Assembly: GCF_003386095.1 (NCBI RefSeq)
Contig: NZ_QREG01000011.1
Span: 124,001 to 188,000, forward strand
Origin: Marinoscillum furvescens DSM 4134
GTDB lineage: Bacteria; Bacteroidota; Bacteroidia; Cytophagales; Cyclobacteriaceae
Direction: 5' to 3'
Length of the DNA stretch: 64,000 nucleotides
Of this stretch, positions 44,361-53,780 are shown piece by piece. The notes under the pieces are model-generated. The model made no database searches and had not been told where the DNA came from. It saw nothing but the letters and a program-made list of their open reading frames with translations. Positions within the stretch are counted from its first letter, which is position 1. Every line of letters starts with the position of its first letter. The position numbers and the translations under genes are program-made.

Positions 44361-44506
44361 CAGCTTTGATAAATTTGAAAAGAGGTTGCAGCTTCTGCTA
44401 AAACAAAACCTTCGGAAATTTCAAAAATGGAGTCCTCTCCAGCCATTATCTATTTGAGATCATAGCGCATAAGCAAAATTTTTCCATAATCAAGAGGTTC
44501 GATACC

Positions 44507-45211
44507 GTGACTAAAGAAACTACCCCAGATACTATAAAAGTAGACATCATTATGCTAGCTACCGAGCATATAGATATTTACACCCAGTACTCGATCCCAA
44601 TGTGGGAAAAGTACTGTAAAATGCACGGATACAATTTTTTCCACTACAGTGAAAAAATCCTGGAAGACATGGCTTTTACCTGGAGTAGAATCCAAATGAT
44701 GATCGACCACCAAAAAAAGTCTTCGGCAGACTATATCATGATGGTGGATGCAGACACGCTCATTTACCACAACATGTACGATCTGCAAGTAAGTGAAATC
44801 GTGAACAGGCACATGAAACCCGGTCAACAAATCCTATTTCAAAAAGATGGATCTGATCGTTTTGGACTTTATTTCTCTCACAACTTCAAGCTAAGTTATG
44901 ACCTAAAAAGATGGGTACTCCCCAATGCTGGGTTCAACATAATGGCCAATACAGAAGAAGTTAGAAACTTTCTACAAACATGGATTGACCTAGGAAGAGG
45001 AAGACTCAAACATATCGCTGATATTCACCCTCGCACGCAAAACGTACTCATCAGAGGCGTACTTCAAGACCCAGAGCTTGACAAACTTGTAGGCTACCTA
45101 CCTTCCAAACTTGTAAGTAAACGCAACACGAAGTTTGTGCAGCATCTATCAGCTATGAGTAAAGAAAAAATTGCCTCCAGGATCAAAGCTGAATTCGACA
45201 AAACATTCTAA
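44507..45211 (+). CDS. GT34-like glycosyltransferase with a DxD motif
   Basis: A 234-residue protein starting at GTG. The sequence IIMLATEHIDIYTQYSIPMW opens a GT-A-like nucleotide-binding domain; YIMMVDADTLIYHNM contains the DxD metal motif; VLPNAGFNIMANTEE resembles the NxGxF acceptor region of GMA12/MNN10-type GT34 enzymes. Sugar specificity unknown. The ABC exporter starts one base after its stop, so the two are coupled. Confidence 0.7.
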   Translation: MTKETTPDTIKVDIIMLATEHIDIYTQYSIPMWEKYCKMHGYNFFHYSEKILEDMAFTWSRIQMMIDHQKKSSADYIMMVDADTLIYHNMYDLQVSEIVNRHMKPGQQILFQKDGSDRFGLYFSHNFKLSYDLKRWVLPNAGFNIMANTEEVRNFLQTWIDLGRGRLKHIADIHPRTQNVLIRGVLQDPELDKLVGYLPSKLVSKRNTKFVQHLSAMSKEKIASRIKAEFDKTF

Positions 45212-45212
45212 C

Positions 45213-46823
45213 ATGAAGCAAATCTTCGCGCTTGTTAAAAATAGGCTTGGACTATTTATAGCTGGCTGTATCACAGCCCTTACAGCAGGTCTTTGTACTG
45301 CCAAGGTAATTGACTATATCAACTCAGGGTTGAAAAATCAGGAGGGCATAACTACTGAGTTTTTGATCGGAATAGTTGGGTTTAGCCTTGCCGCTGCATC
45401 TATAGGTGTACTTTCATCCTACTTTGTCTCTAAAATAAACATCATCATCGTGCGTGAGCTTACTAAAAAGCTCGTAAGGAAAACGTTGATGGCACGCTAC
45501 GAATATATTGAAGCAGTATCGGACAAAGTACTCCCTATTATTACCAAAGACATTTCTGACATCTCCAATTTTGTAGATCGCATCCCTACATTCCTCATCG
45601 CTGCTACAGCAGTAGTAGGCACACTCGTACGCCTATTCATCATTGATGCACAGCTTACCTCCTACTTTTTCATCGTTTTTGGCCTTCAAACACTGTTGGT
45701 CATCATACTCATTCCTAAACTAAAGCGATATACACGGATATCGGTAAGGTTTAGAAATTTTCACTACCGGAATCTCGGAAACATGGTGGCTGGGCTAAAA
45801 GAGCTGAGTCTGAATAAGGAAAAACGAAACCACTATCTGGGAGAAGTAATCTCCTCGGACATGAATCAGATGAACTCTGCATTTTTAAAAGGTCGGGTAA
45901 CTAACGGTGTTTCGCAGCGCGTCACAGATCTGTTGATCTTTCTTTTTGTCGGCATTTTCATGTATCTGAGTATTGACTACCTGGACTTTGATTTTGAGCG
46001 CTTCAAAATTTTCCTACCAATTATACTTTTTGTAACTCCCTATTTTGCAAAAATTAGCGGCTTCTTTCAGGACCTTAAATCGGTAGAAGTGTCTTTTGAG
46101 CAAATCAACTCTATCAGCTCAGAAATCGATCAGTTTTCCATTTCATCACAAAAGAAACTCCAGAAGGACGCATCTCATTCGGACATAGTGGCGTTGGAAA
46201 ATATTAGTTACCAGTACCTGGAGTCTCGGCATGATAATTCATTGACATTTGGTCCCTTAACAATGGGTATCAAAACAGGGAAAATTACCTTCATTATCGG
46301 AGGAAACGGCAGTGGAAAAACCACGTTTGCGAAAATCCTTACCGGCCTATACGAACCAAAAACAGGACATATAGTTTACAAAGGCCAAAAAGTAAGCGAA
46401 GAAAACCTGATAGACTATCGAAATCAGTTCTCAGCATATTTTGCGGACTCTTTTACTTTTGGTCAACTGGGTTATATAGACAAAAATCACTTGGATAAAA
46501 ACGCTGCTGGGACCATTCAATTGCTGGAAATGCAGTCAAAAGTTCAGCTAGATGCCAATTACAATTTTTCAACCACTAACCTCTCATTTGGTCAAATAAG
46601 CCGACTGTCGCTCATCACCAAAATACTGGAAGACAAAGAAATTTATCTCTTTGATGAATGGGCTGCAAATCAAGATCCATACTTCAAAAAAATCTTCTAC
46701 TACTCCATTTTACCAGAACTAAAACGGAATGGTAAAACCGTCATTGTAATCTCACATGATGAAAAATACTTTGATGTAGCCGATGAAATCATCGAACTTC
46801 AAGAAGGAATGACATTAAAGTAG
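45213..46823 (+). CDS. ABC exporter of the cyclic-peptide (PvdE/SyrD) type
   Basis: A 536-residue half-transporter with about six membrane helices (residues 10-295) then an ATPase domain: Walker A GGNGSGKTT at 363-371, signature LSFGQ at 457-461 (instead of LSGGQ), Walker B IYLFDEW with Asp481/Glu482, and switch His515. The FDEWAANQDPYFKKIFY block is typical of the PvdE/SyrD cyclic-peptide exporter family. No NRPS or peptide precursor is visible here; the setting is glycosyltransferases, so the cargo may be a glycan-linked molecule or the exporter may serve another locus. The ATG at 45213 was chosen over an upstream ORF start inside the preceding gene. Confidence 0.85.
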   Translation: MKQIFALVKNRLGLFIAGCITALTAGLCTAKVIDYINSGLKNQEGITTEFLIGIVGFSLAAASIGVLSSYFVSKINIIIVRELTKKLVRKTLMARYEYIEAVSDKVLPIITKDISDISNFVDRIPTFLIAATAVVGTLVRLFIIDAQLTSYFFIVFGLQTLLVIILIPKLKRYTRISVRFRNFHYRNLGNMVAGLKELSLNKEKRNHYLGEVISSDMNQMNSAFLKGRVTNGVSQRVTDLLIFLFVGIFMYLSIDYLDFDFERFKIFLPIILFVTPYFAKISGFFQDLKSVEVSFEQINSISSEIDQFSISSQKKLQKDASHSDIVALENISYQYLESRHDNSLTFGPLTMGIKTGKITFIIGGNGSGKTTFAKILTGLYEPKTGHIVYKGQKVSEENLIDYRNQFSAYFADSFTFGQLGYIDKNHLDKNAAGTIQLLEMQSKVQLDANYNFSTTNLSFGQISRLSLITKILEDKEIYLFDEWAANQDPYFKKIFYYSILPELKRNGKTVIVISHDEKYFDVADEIIELQEGMTLK

Positions 46824-46825
46824 GC

Positions 46826-47806
46826 TCACCGGAATGAAAATAAATAGCTGATTTCTTTTAGAAGTATCTTAACCTCAACCGTTCGTCGATAGCGTTTAAG
46901 AGATTTGAGTGCTTGGGTTAAAGTATGATACTTTTTACCTCCCGGGAGCCTGAGATACTGAAGTGAGTTCTCAAGCTTATCCTTAACCAACTCATTCTTT
47001 TCATGTTCCGTCATCGATGGCTCTTTTAGCATCCGCTCCAGGTGATGGTTAAGGCTTCTCATGACACGTTTTTCAAAAAACAGCTGATCGGACTCAAATT
47101 TGTTTTCATCAACTAAAAACGACTTAATAATGTCAAAAACCACTGGTAAATCCGTTAGCAATTTAGGATACCTGGAGGTAAGTGATCCGGCCCGATCTTC
47201 TCTATAATTGTAAAGCGGTTTTCGAACCAACGCTACACTATCTACAAAGTAGATTAGTCTGGACATGGTAGCCACATCCTGAGACGCAATTTTTTCAGGA
47301 TAGAGGATATTATGGTCCAAAAACAGGCTTTTCTTATAAATCTTGTTCCATGCAAGACTATTAATGGCATTCATTGTGTCAGCTTGCTTTCTATGGGCTT
47401 TTAAACGCTGTACTTTGGTGCCATTCGCACGTTTTTTATAAAAATAACATTGCGCTATATCTGCGTCTTTTCGCTCTGCCGCATGGTATAACTCCTCAAA
47501 AAAAGTGGGCTCTAACCAATCATCACTGTCAATAAAAGCAACATAATCCGCCTTAGCTGCAAACAATCCTGTATTCCTTGCTCCTCCAAGCCCTTTATTT
47601 TCCTCATGTTTTACATAGGTAACACGATCATACTTCGAAGTGTATTCTAGACATATTTCATCGTCCTTGGGATCAGGAGATTGATCATTTACCAGTATTA
47701 CCTCTAAGTCATCAAGAGTCTGATGAATTATACTGTCCAAACACTGTCGCAAAAACGCCGAGACATTATAAATAGGAACTACAACTGAGATTTTTGGTCG
47801 ATTCAT
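46826..47806 (-). CDS. GT2-family glycosyltransferase
   Basis: A 326-residue enzyme with a classical GT-A start (KISVVVPIYNVSAFLRQCLD), VILVNDQSPD and FIDSDDWLEPTF containing the DxD-type metal site. The C-terminal part is a helix-rich acceptor region. It transfers a sugar from a nucleotide donor, probably to a surface glycan. Its start overlaps the stop of the upstream GT4 gene (ATGA). Confidence 0.92.
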   Translation of the reverse strand: MNRPKISVVVPIYNVSAFLRQCLDSIIHQTLDDLEVILVNDQSPDPKDDEICLEYTSKYDRVTYVKHEENKGLGGARNTGLFAAKADYVAFIDSDDWLEPTFFEELYHAAERKDADIAQCYFYKKRANGTKVQRLKAHRKQADTMNAINSLAWNKIYKKSLFLDHNILYPEKIASQDVATMSRLIYFVDSVALVRKPLYNYREDRAGSLTSRYPKLLTDLPVVFDIIKSFLVDENKFESDQLFFEKRVMRSLNHHLERMLKEPSMTEHEKNELVKDKLENSLQYLRLPGGKKYHTLTQALKSLKRYRRTVEVKILLKEISYLFSFR

Positions 47807-48960
47807 TTTGCGTTTTTGCTTTCTATTTCACTTCTATAGATCTCAAACAAATCCCTACACAGGTCGTCCCAATTTTGTGACAAAGCGTAGTTTCTGGCCA
47901 TATTACTTTGCTTGCTGTAGTATGTAGGGTCGTCTAAAAGCTTTATAATTTCTTCAAAAAACTGCTGCTCTTTACGTGGCTCCACCACTGCCCCAGCGTT
48001 TGACAGCCGAATGATATCTCCTGGCCCCCCGGCATTTGCTGCAACTACGGGTAGTCCTGACGACATGGCTTCCAGCACCACATTACCGAATGTTTCGGTG
48101 GTGGAAGGAAAAACAAACACATCTGACGAAGCATAGGCCTTCGCCAAATCCTGCCCTGTCAGTTTCCCTGTAAATACAGCTTTAGGCATTGCTCGCTCTA
48201 GCTTTGGCCGCATAGGCCCACCTCCTACGACCACCATGGTAACATCAGGCCGCTTTTGAGCAAATAATTTATACAACCTCATCAGTGTTTCAGGTTCCTT
48301 TTCTTTCACCAGCCTACTTACAAATAACACCTTCTTTTGAGACCGGTAAGAGGCACCAAAAAAATCAATATCACGTAGACCCGGATTAAAACGCGCGGAA
48401 TCAACTCCCCTGCCCCAAATCTCAATTTTTCCGGCATTTACGCCTTTACCAATTAAATAAGATTTCATACTTGGCGTTGGGGCAAAGACTTTGTCCACGG
48501 AACGATACAGCCAATATAAGTGATTCATTACCCGCTCCGTGATAGCATTTATACCAGGTACAAATCGCAAATAATACTGCGCAAAACTTGGATAATGCGT
48601 ATGGTATATCGTAGTGACTGGCAGCCCATTGGCCTTTGCGTAATGAATCGCATATTTCCCCAATTCACTAGGGCTACTAAAGTGCAATAGGTCAGGACTA
48701 AATTCATCCAGAATTTTATCCAGGTTTTTCATTTTCTTAGGACGCGCGTATCGGTAGTCTTTACTACCAAAAGGTATTTGCCAGGAAGGGCACTTATAAA
48801 CAGGGTAAGGCAGGGTCTGTTCAGGGGGCTGTGGAGTTATGAAAATCGGCTCTATATTTCCCTGAGGAAGTCGTTTGATGATTTGATGCATTGTGATACT
48901 CACACCGTCCAGGTCTTCTGTCATCACATCAAGAAAATATGCAACTTTCAGTTTAGCCAT
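47803..48960 (-). CDS. GT4-family glycosyltransferase
   Basis: A 385-residue GT-B enzyme of the alpha-mannosyl/diacylglycerol-glucosyl type. The donor half shows VLFVSRLVKEKEPETLMRLY, VVVGGGPMRPKLERAM, VFVFPSTTETFGNVVLEAMSSG (E-x7-E catalytic region, broken for length) and PVVAANAGGPGDII. It resembles glucosyltransferases that build glycolipids such as alpha-monoglucosyl-diacylglycerol; lipid versus glycan acceptor is uncertain. First of two coupled genes on the minus strand. Confidence 0.9.
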   Translation of the reverse strand: MAKLKVAYFLDVMTEDLDGVSITMHQIIKRLPQGNIEPIFITPQPPEQTLPYPVYKCPSWQIPFGSKDYRYARPKKMKNLDKILDEFSPDLLHFSSPSELGKYAIHYAKANGLPVTTIYHTHYPSFAQYYLRFVPGINAITERVMNHLYWLYRSVDKVFAPTPSMKSYLIGKGVNAGKIEIWGRGVDSARFNPGLRDIDFFGASYRSQKKVLFVSRLVKEKEPETLMRLYKLFAQKRPDVTMVVVGGGPMRPKLERAMPKAVFTGKLTGQDLAKAYASSDVFVFPSTTETFGNVVLEAMSSGLPVVAANAGGPGDIIRLSNAGAVVEPRKEQQFFEEIIKLLDDPTYYSKQSNMARNYALSQNWDDLCRDLFEIYRSEIESKNAK

Positions 48961-48981
48961 TTGATTGATTTATATAGTCTG

Positions 48982-48989
48982 CAAAAGTA
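48982..48989 (-). promoter_or_regulatory. Probable -7 box for the GT4-GT2 operon
   Basis: TACTTTTG on the minus strand matches TAnnTTTG about 22 bases before the ATG at 48960. A -33 TTG at normal spacing was not found. Confidence 0.42.
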
Positions 48990-49043
48990 GTATTTCTTAC
49001 CACTCCTGCATTTAATCAAGAAAAAAGCTTTTTTTGTGGCAAC

Positions 49044-50219
49044 ATGGAAATACTCGTCATTTCACATAAGTATCCTCCGTCCATTGGCGGCATGCAAACT
49101 CATTGCTATAAGCTTGTGCAGGAGCTCAATCAAAAGCACAAGATTCATGACCTTATATGGAAAAGCAATTACCCGAGAATACTCTTTTTCCTTTCAGTTG
49201 TAGTTAGAGCTCTCCTCATACTAAAACGTCATCCGCTCATAGGTGCTATTTATATCAATGATGGGCTAATGGCCCTGGTATGTACACCATTGTTATATCT
49301 GACCAAAACCCCTGCATTTGTTACGATTCACGGGCTAGATGTAAACTTTCCATGGGCTCCTTACCAGTGGTGGGTAAGAAATATTTTACCTAAGTACCAT
49401 AAGATAATAACGGTGAGTCTACCCACCACCCAACTTTGCATTAAAAAAGGCATCCCTTCATCAAAACTAGAATTGATAGAAAACGCAGTAGATATCAATT
49501 TTAAAGAAGAGCCAGACAACCCTACATTTAGGGAAGAGCTCAGCGAAACATTACAAACAGACCTTACAAACAAATTCATCATTTGTTCCTTAGGCAGAGG
49601 TATCCCCCGCAAAGGTTTCAGCTGGTTTGCTGAAAATGTAGTGCCAAACCTACCGAAAAACGTTGTTTACATTGTGTTAGCAAGAGAATTTCCTCAAGAA
49701 AGGCTCTTTAACGTTTTAAAGAAATTACTACCCAAAGGACTTTTTGAAAAAACCAGGTTAATGGTAGGAGCCGAAATAGATATTAAAAAGCTTCAGCAAA
49801 TTATCAAAGACAAGAACCTGGAAACGCGAGTTTTTCACTTAAGCCAATTTACCAAATCAAGAGCCCGGATTTTTGAAATAATCAAACACAGCAACCTGTA
49901 TGTTATGCCCAACATAGAAATACCTGGAGATTATGAAGGGTTTGGTTTGGTGGCTTTGGAAGCAGCCTCCCAAGGAACGCTTACGCTGGCAGCAAATGTA
50001 GACGGCATCCCCTCAGCGGTAAAAGACAATCAAAATGGCTATCTGATTGAGGGGGGAAATGCGCAAGCCTGGACTGACAAAATCATGGAGCTAATAGAGC
50101 AACCTGACCAACTAAAATCCAAAGCTGAGGAGTTTAAAAGCAACACAAAAGCAAAAAGCAAAAGCTGGGAAACAATGGCTAAAAAGTACGCTGAATTATT
50201 TGAAAACTCTTCAAAATAG
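49044..50219 (+). CDS. GT4-family glycosyltransferase
   Basis: A 391-residue GT-B protein. The acceptor half begins with SHKYPPSIGGMQTHCYKLV, typical of GT4; the donor half has IICSLGRGIPRKGFSWFAEN and NLYVMPNIEIPGDYEGFGLVALEAASQG with the catalytic E-x7-E. Donor and acceptor unknown. Divergent from the other GT4 gene across an 83-base gap. Confidence 0.92.
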   Translation: MEILVISHKYPPSIGGMQTHCYKLVQELNQKHKIHDLIWKSNYPRILFFLSVVVRALLILKRHPLIGAIYINDGLMALVCTPLLYLTKTPAFVTIHGLDVNFPWAPYQWWVRNILPKYHKIITVSLPTTQLCIKKGIPSSKLELIENAVDINFKEEPDNPTFREELSETLQTDLTNKFIICSLGRGIPRKGFSWFAENVVPNLPKNVVYIVLAREFPQERLFNVLKKLLPKGLFEKTRLMVGAEIDIKKLQQIIKDKNLETRVFHLSQFTKSRARIFEIIKHSNLYVMPNIEIPGDYEGFGLVALEAASQGTLTLAANVDGIPSAVKDNQNGYLIEGGNAQAWTDKIMELIEQPDQLKSKAEEFKSNTKAKSKSWETMAKKYAELFENSSK

Positions 50220-50335
50220 CATGAGTCTTCTATTCAAAAATTTGCGAATTCTGCATCAATTAATAAAGCATTATGCTGAATTCGTGGTACTTTTACAGAT
50301 TAATTGAGAATCGACACAATTGACGATATATTTTA

Positions 50336-51532
50336 ATGAGTAGCATCCTTAAGAACAGATACCAATCCTATCAGGAACCTCAAAAAGTAAAAGCACAGAA
50401 CCTTTATCCCTTTTTTAGGAATATACAATCCGAACAAGCCGCAGAAGTACAGGTAGAAGGTAAGAATGTATTGATGTTTGGCTCTAATAGCTATTTGGGA
50501 CTGACTACTCACCCGAAAGTCAAAGAAGCTGCTATCAACGCCGTGAAAAAATATGGATCTAGCCTGTCTGGATCACGTTACATGAATGGCACTAGTGACA
50601 TGCACGTAGAGCTGGAAAATCGAATTGCCAAATTTTTAGGCAAAGAAGCTTGTGCACTTTACAGTACTGGTTTTCAGGTAAATATTGGAGTACTTCCAAC
50701 TGTAGCCGGAAAAGGTGATTACCTCTTTTTAGATCGTTACAACCACGCTTCTATTTTTGAAGGGGCCAAGTTAAGTGCTGCTCAATCAGTGGTCTTTCGT
50801 CACAACAATATGACCTCACTCGAGCAGAAACTAAGTAAAGCTCCTGCAGAGGCTTTTAAGTTCATAGTAGTCGATGGGATTTTCAGTATGGAAGGCAATA
50901 TCGTGGACCTTCCCGGTATTGTAGCACTTGCTAAAAAATACAATGCGGCAGTTATGACTGACTGTGCACATGCCATTGGGGTCATTGGTGAAAACGGCGC
51001 TGGCACTCCCAATCACTTCGGGCTCACGGATGATGTAGACATTATCGGCGGAACACTTAGTAAGTCATTTGCGTCTTTAGGTGGATTCTGTGCTGCAGAT
51101 GAAGACACCATCAACTACCTTAAGCACACTTCTAAATCCATGATCTTTGCGGCAAGCATTACTCCCGCTTCCATAGCATCAGCACTTGCTGCGCTAGACA
51201 TCATGGAAACTGACGACTCGCATCGCCTAAAACTTTGGGACAACACCCACTACACACTAAAGGTGATGAAAGAACTCGGGTTTGACACAGGAGCATCTGA
51301 AACCCCTATCGTGCCGATATTCGTTAGAGATGACTTTAAAGCTTACAAGCTCACAAAATTACTTTTTGAAAGAGGTGTGTTTGTAAATCCGGTTGTCTCT
51401 CCAGGTGTATCTCCTGAAGACTCGTTGATTCGCTTTAGTATCATGTCCACGCATACGCATGAACAAATCGATAAGGCAGCAGAAATTTTGTATCAGGCGG
51501 CGAAAGAAGTAGACCTTTTCGCTACCGCGTAA
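50336..51532 (+). CDS. spt: Serine palmitoyltransferase-like alpha-oxoamine synthase
   Basis: A 398-residue PLP enzyme. The PLP lysine is Lys243 in GTLSKSFASLGG; His137 (YNHASI) stacks on the ring, and Asp209 and His212 (TDCAHA) contact the cofactor. The family also includes 8-amino-7-oxononanoate synthase and 2-amino-3-ketobutyrate ligase, but the N-terminus (LYPFFRNIQSEQ) and the following ceramide-type genes favour condensation of serine with a fatty acyl thioester to 3-ketosphinganine. Soluble, homodimeric in bacteria. The 116-base upstream gap shows no confident promoter. Confidence 0.88.
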   Translation: MSSILKNRYQSYQEPQKVKAQNLYPFFRNIQSEQAAEVQVEGKNVLMFGSNSYLGLTTHPKVKEAAINAVKKYGSSLSGSRYMNGTSDMHVELENRIAKFLGKEACALYSTGFQVNIGVLPTVAGKGDYLFLDRYNHASIFEGAKLSAAQSVVFRHNNMTSLEQKLSKAPAEAFKFIVVDGIFSMEGNIVDLPGIVALAKKYNAAVMTDCAHAIGVIGENGAGTPNHFGLTDDVDIIGGTLSKSFASLGGFCAADEDTINYLKHTSKSMIFAASITPASIASALAALDIMETDDSHRLKLWDNTHYTLKVMKELGFDTGASETPIVPIFVRDDFKAYKLTKLLFERGVFVNPVVSPGVSPEDSLIRFSIMSTHTHEQIDKAAEILYQAAKEVDLFATA

Positions 51533-51545
51533 AAAAGTAATTCAC

Positions 51546-52502
51546 ATGAGGATATTGATCACAGGAGCCAATGGTTTCCTGGGTAGTCATTTGGTAGAAA
51601 CTGCAATTGCCAAAGACCATGAAGTAACAGCTCTTCTTCGAAAGGGAGCAGGCACATCAAACCTCAGTCATTTATCCAAGTATAAAACTGTCCTTGTTGA
51701 TTACACATCAGTAGACACAATACTTCAAGTGCTAAAGGATTTGGGCCAGTACGATCTGATCATTCACAATGCTGGACTGACAAAATCTTATACTTTCGAG
51801 AAATACAAAAAGGTCAATGTAGACCTTACGGAGCGGATACTGCAGGCAATAATACAGGCAAATTCGCTTAGCCCTGGTGCCAATTTTGCTTTTATCTCTT
51901 CACTGGCAGCCAAGGGACCAACAGGCAACGGCGGTCCTGCTTCCAACTACGGTCGCAGCAAGGTGATGGCCGAAGATATAGTTCGAACCTCAGGCGTTCC
52001 TTACATGATATATAGGCCCACAGGCATCTATGGGGCCCGAGATGTACAGTTTGTTCCACTCATCAAGGCAGTGCGCATGGGGATCTATCCATTTATGACT
52101 CCCGCTGACCACAAAATGACCTTAATAAATGCGCGTGATGTGGCAGAAAACGTAATCGAATGTGCAGTAAATCATACCAATGAAATAGTTCACCTGGAAG
52201 ACGGCCAGGTCTACGAACATGATGACCTCAAACAGCATATTGATGAAGCGCTAAATACTAAAAGCAAAAAAATAAAAGTCCCCATTCCAATAGTAAAGAC
52301 TGCTTTACGTATTTCAGACTGGATAGACAACAGCTTAAACCGAACGCCTACCCTGTCACTCGAGCATTACTCAGAAATATCACAGAATTGGGATTATGAT
52401 TTTTCGAGTGAACGAAAAAGAATACCACTAACTATCAATTATCCATTGAAAAAAGGATTTATTGATGCAATAGACTATTATCGCCAAAATAAGCTAATAT
52501 AG
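51546..52502 (+). CDS. Extended SDR epimerase/reductase, candidate ceramide-pathway reductase (CerR-like)
   Basis: A 318-residue extended SDR with NAD(P) motif TGANGFLGSH, the ISSLAAKGP serine strand and catalytic YGRSK. It sits 13 bases after the serine palmitoyltransferase gene and just before the GNAT-fold gene, the gene trio known from Caulobacter sphingolipid synthesis (spt, cerR, bcerS). I infer that it reduces a 3-keto intermediate, but on sequence alone it could act on another sugar or steroid-like substrate. Confidence 0.8.
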   Translation: MRILITGANGFLGSHLVETAIAKDHEVTALLRKGAGTSNLSHLSKYKTVLVDYTSVDTILQVLKDLGQYDLIIHNAGLTKSYTFEKYKKVNVDLTERILQAIIQANSLSPGANFAFISSLAAKGPTGNGGPASNYGRSKVMAEDIVRTSGVPYMIYRPTGIYGARDVQFVPLIKAVRMGIYPFMTPADHKMTLINARDVAENVIECAVNHTNEIVHLEDGQVYEHDDLKQHIDEALNTKSKKIKVPIPIVKTALRISDWIDNSLNRTPTLSLEHYSEISQNWDYDFSSERKRIPLTINYPLKKGFIDAIDYYRQNKLI

Positions 52503-52506
52503 CCTC

Positions 52507-53643
52507 ATGAGTGTATCCTTATTAGAAGTAACTACTAAAAAGCAGCTCAAGGACTTTATCAAATTTCAATGGAAGCTGTATGCGGGTGTGAAACAATTTG
52601 TACCCCCAATTCTGAGCATGGAACTCAGTACACTTTCATGGGATAAAAACCCTGCATTTAAGCATAGCAAAGCGAAATATTGGATAGCCTATAAAGGAAA
52701 AAAAGCTGCAGGACGAATTGCTGGGATCATTCATGGAGCCGAAGCGAAAGAGCATCAAAAAATACGATTTGGGTGGATAGACTTTATCGATGATTTTGAA
52801 GTATCCAGTGCCCTCATCCACCAGGTTATGGAATGGGGAAGCTCAGAAGGTTTAAATAAAATCCATGGCCCGCTTGGCTTCACAGACCTTGACTTTGAAG
52901 GCTCGTTGATAGAAGGATTTAACCAAACTGCCACTCAAGCTACCCTCTATAATTTTCCCTATTATAAAGATCATTTTGAAAAGCTTGGATTTACCAAGGC
53001 CGTTGACTGGACTGAATCTCGCATTAAGGTGCCACTGGGTGATGAAAAACTAGCCGAAGATCTTAACAGAAAAGCCAATATCGTTAGTGAGCGCTATGGT
53101 ATGCAGATAAAGGAATTTAAATCTGGTAAAGAAATTCTGAAATACGCAGATCAGGCCTTTGAACTATTAAACGATACCTATGGACATCTATATGGATACT
53201 ACAAGCTTTCAGACGAGCAAATAAAGTATTTCATAGATGCATATTTTGGCTTTGTACAAAAGGATTTCATCCTAATGGTAGTGGATGAAAACGACCGATT
53301 AGTTGGTTTTGCAATTACATTACCTTCCCTTTCCAAAGCATTTCAAAAAGCAAAAGGGCACCTATACCCTTTTGGGTTTATTCATATCCTCAAGGCCTTT
53401 TATAGTAACGATATCGTGGACTTTTTTCTAATTGCAGCCAAACCTGAATACCAGCGCAAAGGTTTCAATGCTCTGTTATGGAAGCGACTATTTTGGGCGT
53501 GCAACAAGCATGGCATCAAAGAGATTCATTCCGGACAAATGCTAGAAGAAAACACCAATGTCAATAATCTCTGGGCTAAATACGAATCTGCCAAGGATGA
53601 AGAAATCAGACGCAGGTGTTTTATTCGTGACATCTCTTCTTAG
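52507..53643 (+). CDS. GNAT-fold acyltransferase, candidate bacterial ceramide synthase
   Basis: A 378-residue protein of the large GNAT-fold group (KAAGRIAGIIH in the first half; LVGFAITLPSLSKAF and IAAKPEYQRKGFNALLWKR, the acetyl-CoA-type loop, in the second). Its length and duplicated acyltransferase fold match the group that includes the bacterial ceramide synthase bCerS of Caulobacter. It should N-acylate the sphingoid base if the operon reading is right. It follows the SDR gene by four bases. Function remains inference. Confidence 0.68.
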   Translation: MSVSLLEVTTKKQLKDFIKFQWKLYAGVKQFVPPILSMELSTLSWDKNPAFKHSKAKYWIAYKGKKAAGRIAGIIHGAEAKEHQKIRFGWIDFIDDFEVSSALIHQVMEWGSSEGLNKIHGPLGFTDLDFEGSLIEGFNQTATQATLYNFPYYKDHFEKLGFTKAVDWTESRIKVPLGDEKLAEDLNRKANIVSERYGMQIKEFKSGKEILKYADQAFELLNDTYGHLYGYYKLSDEQIKYFIDAYFGFVQKDFILMVVDENDRLVGFAITLPSLSKAFQKAKGHLYPFGFIHILKAFYSNDIVDFFLIAAKPEYQRKGFNALLWKRLFWACNKHGIKEIHSGQMLEENTNVNNLWAKYESAKDEEIRRRCFIRDISS

Positions 53644-53686
53644 GGGAATTATTCTGACAACTATTTAGGGGAATCACTCGGCAAAG

Positions 53687-53720
53687 TTGCCTACTTCATG
53701 TTGGTAATATGTTAATTTTG
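53687..53720 (+). promoter_or_regulatory. Possible promoter of the KAS-ACP-Wzi-PPTase operon
   Basis: TTG at 53687-53689 and TAATTTTG at 53713-53720, spacing 23 bases, longer than the usual 19. The -7 box is a full match. The leader to the TTG start at 53781 is about 55 bases. Confidence 0.42.
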
Positions 53721-53780
53721 CCGTGAAAACAGCAACCTTAGAAACCAACAAACGGTTAGACTAAATTCAACGTAGAGAAC

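Noticed and set aside
50327-50334. TATATTTT as a -7 box for the serine palmitoyltransferase gene
   Set aside because: It ends one base before the ATG, leaving no room for a normal start, and its last base does not match TAnnTTTG.
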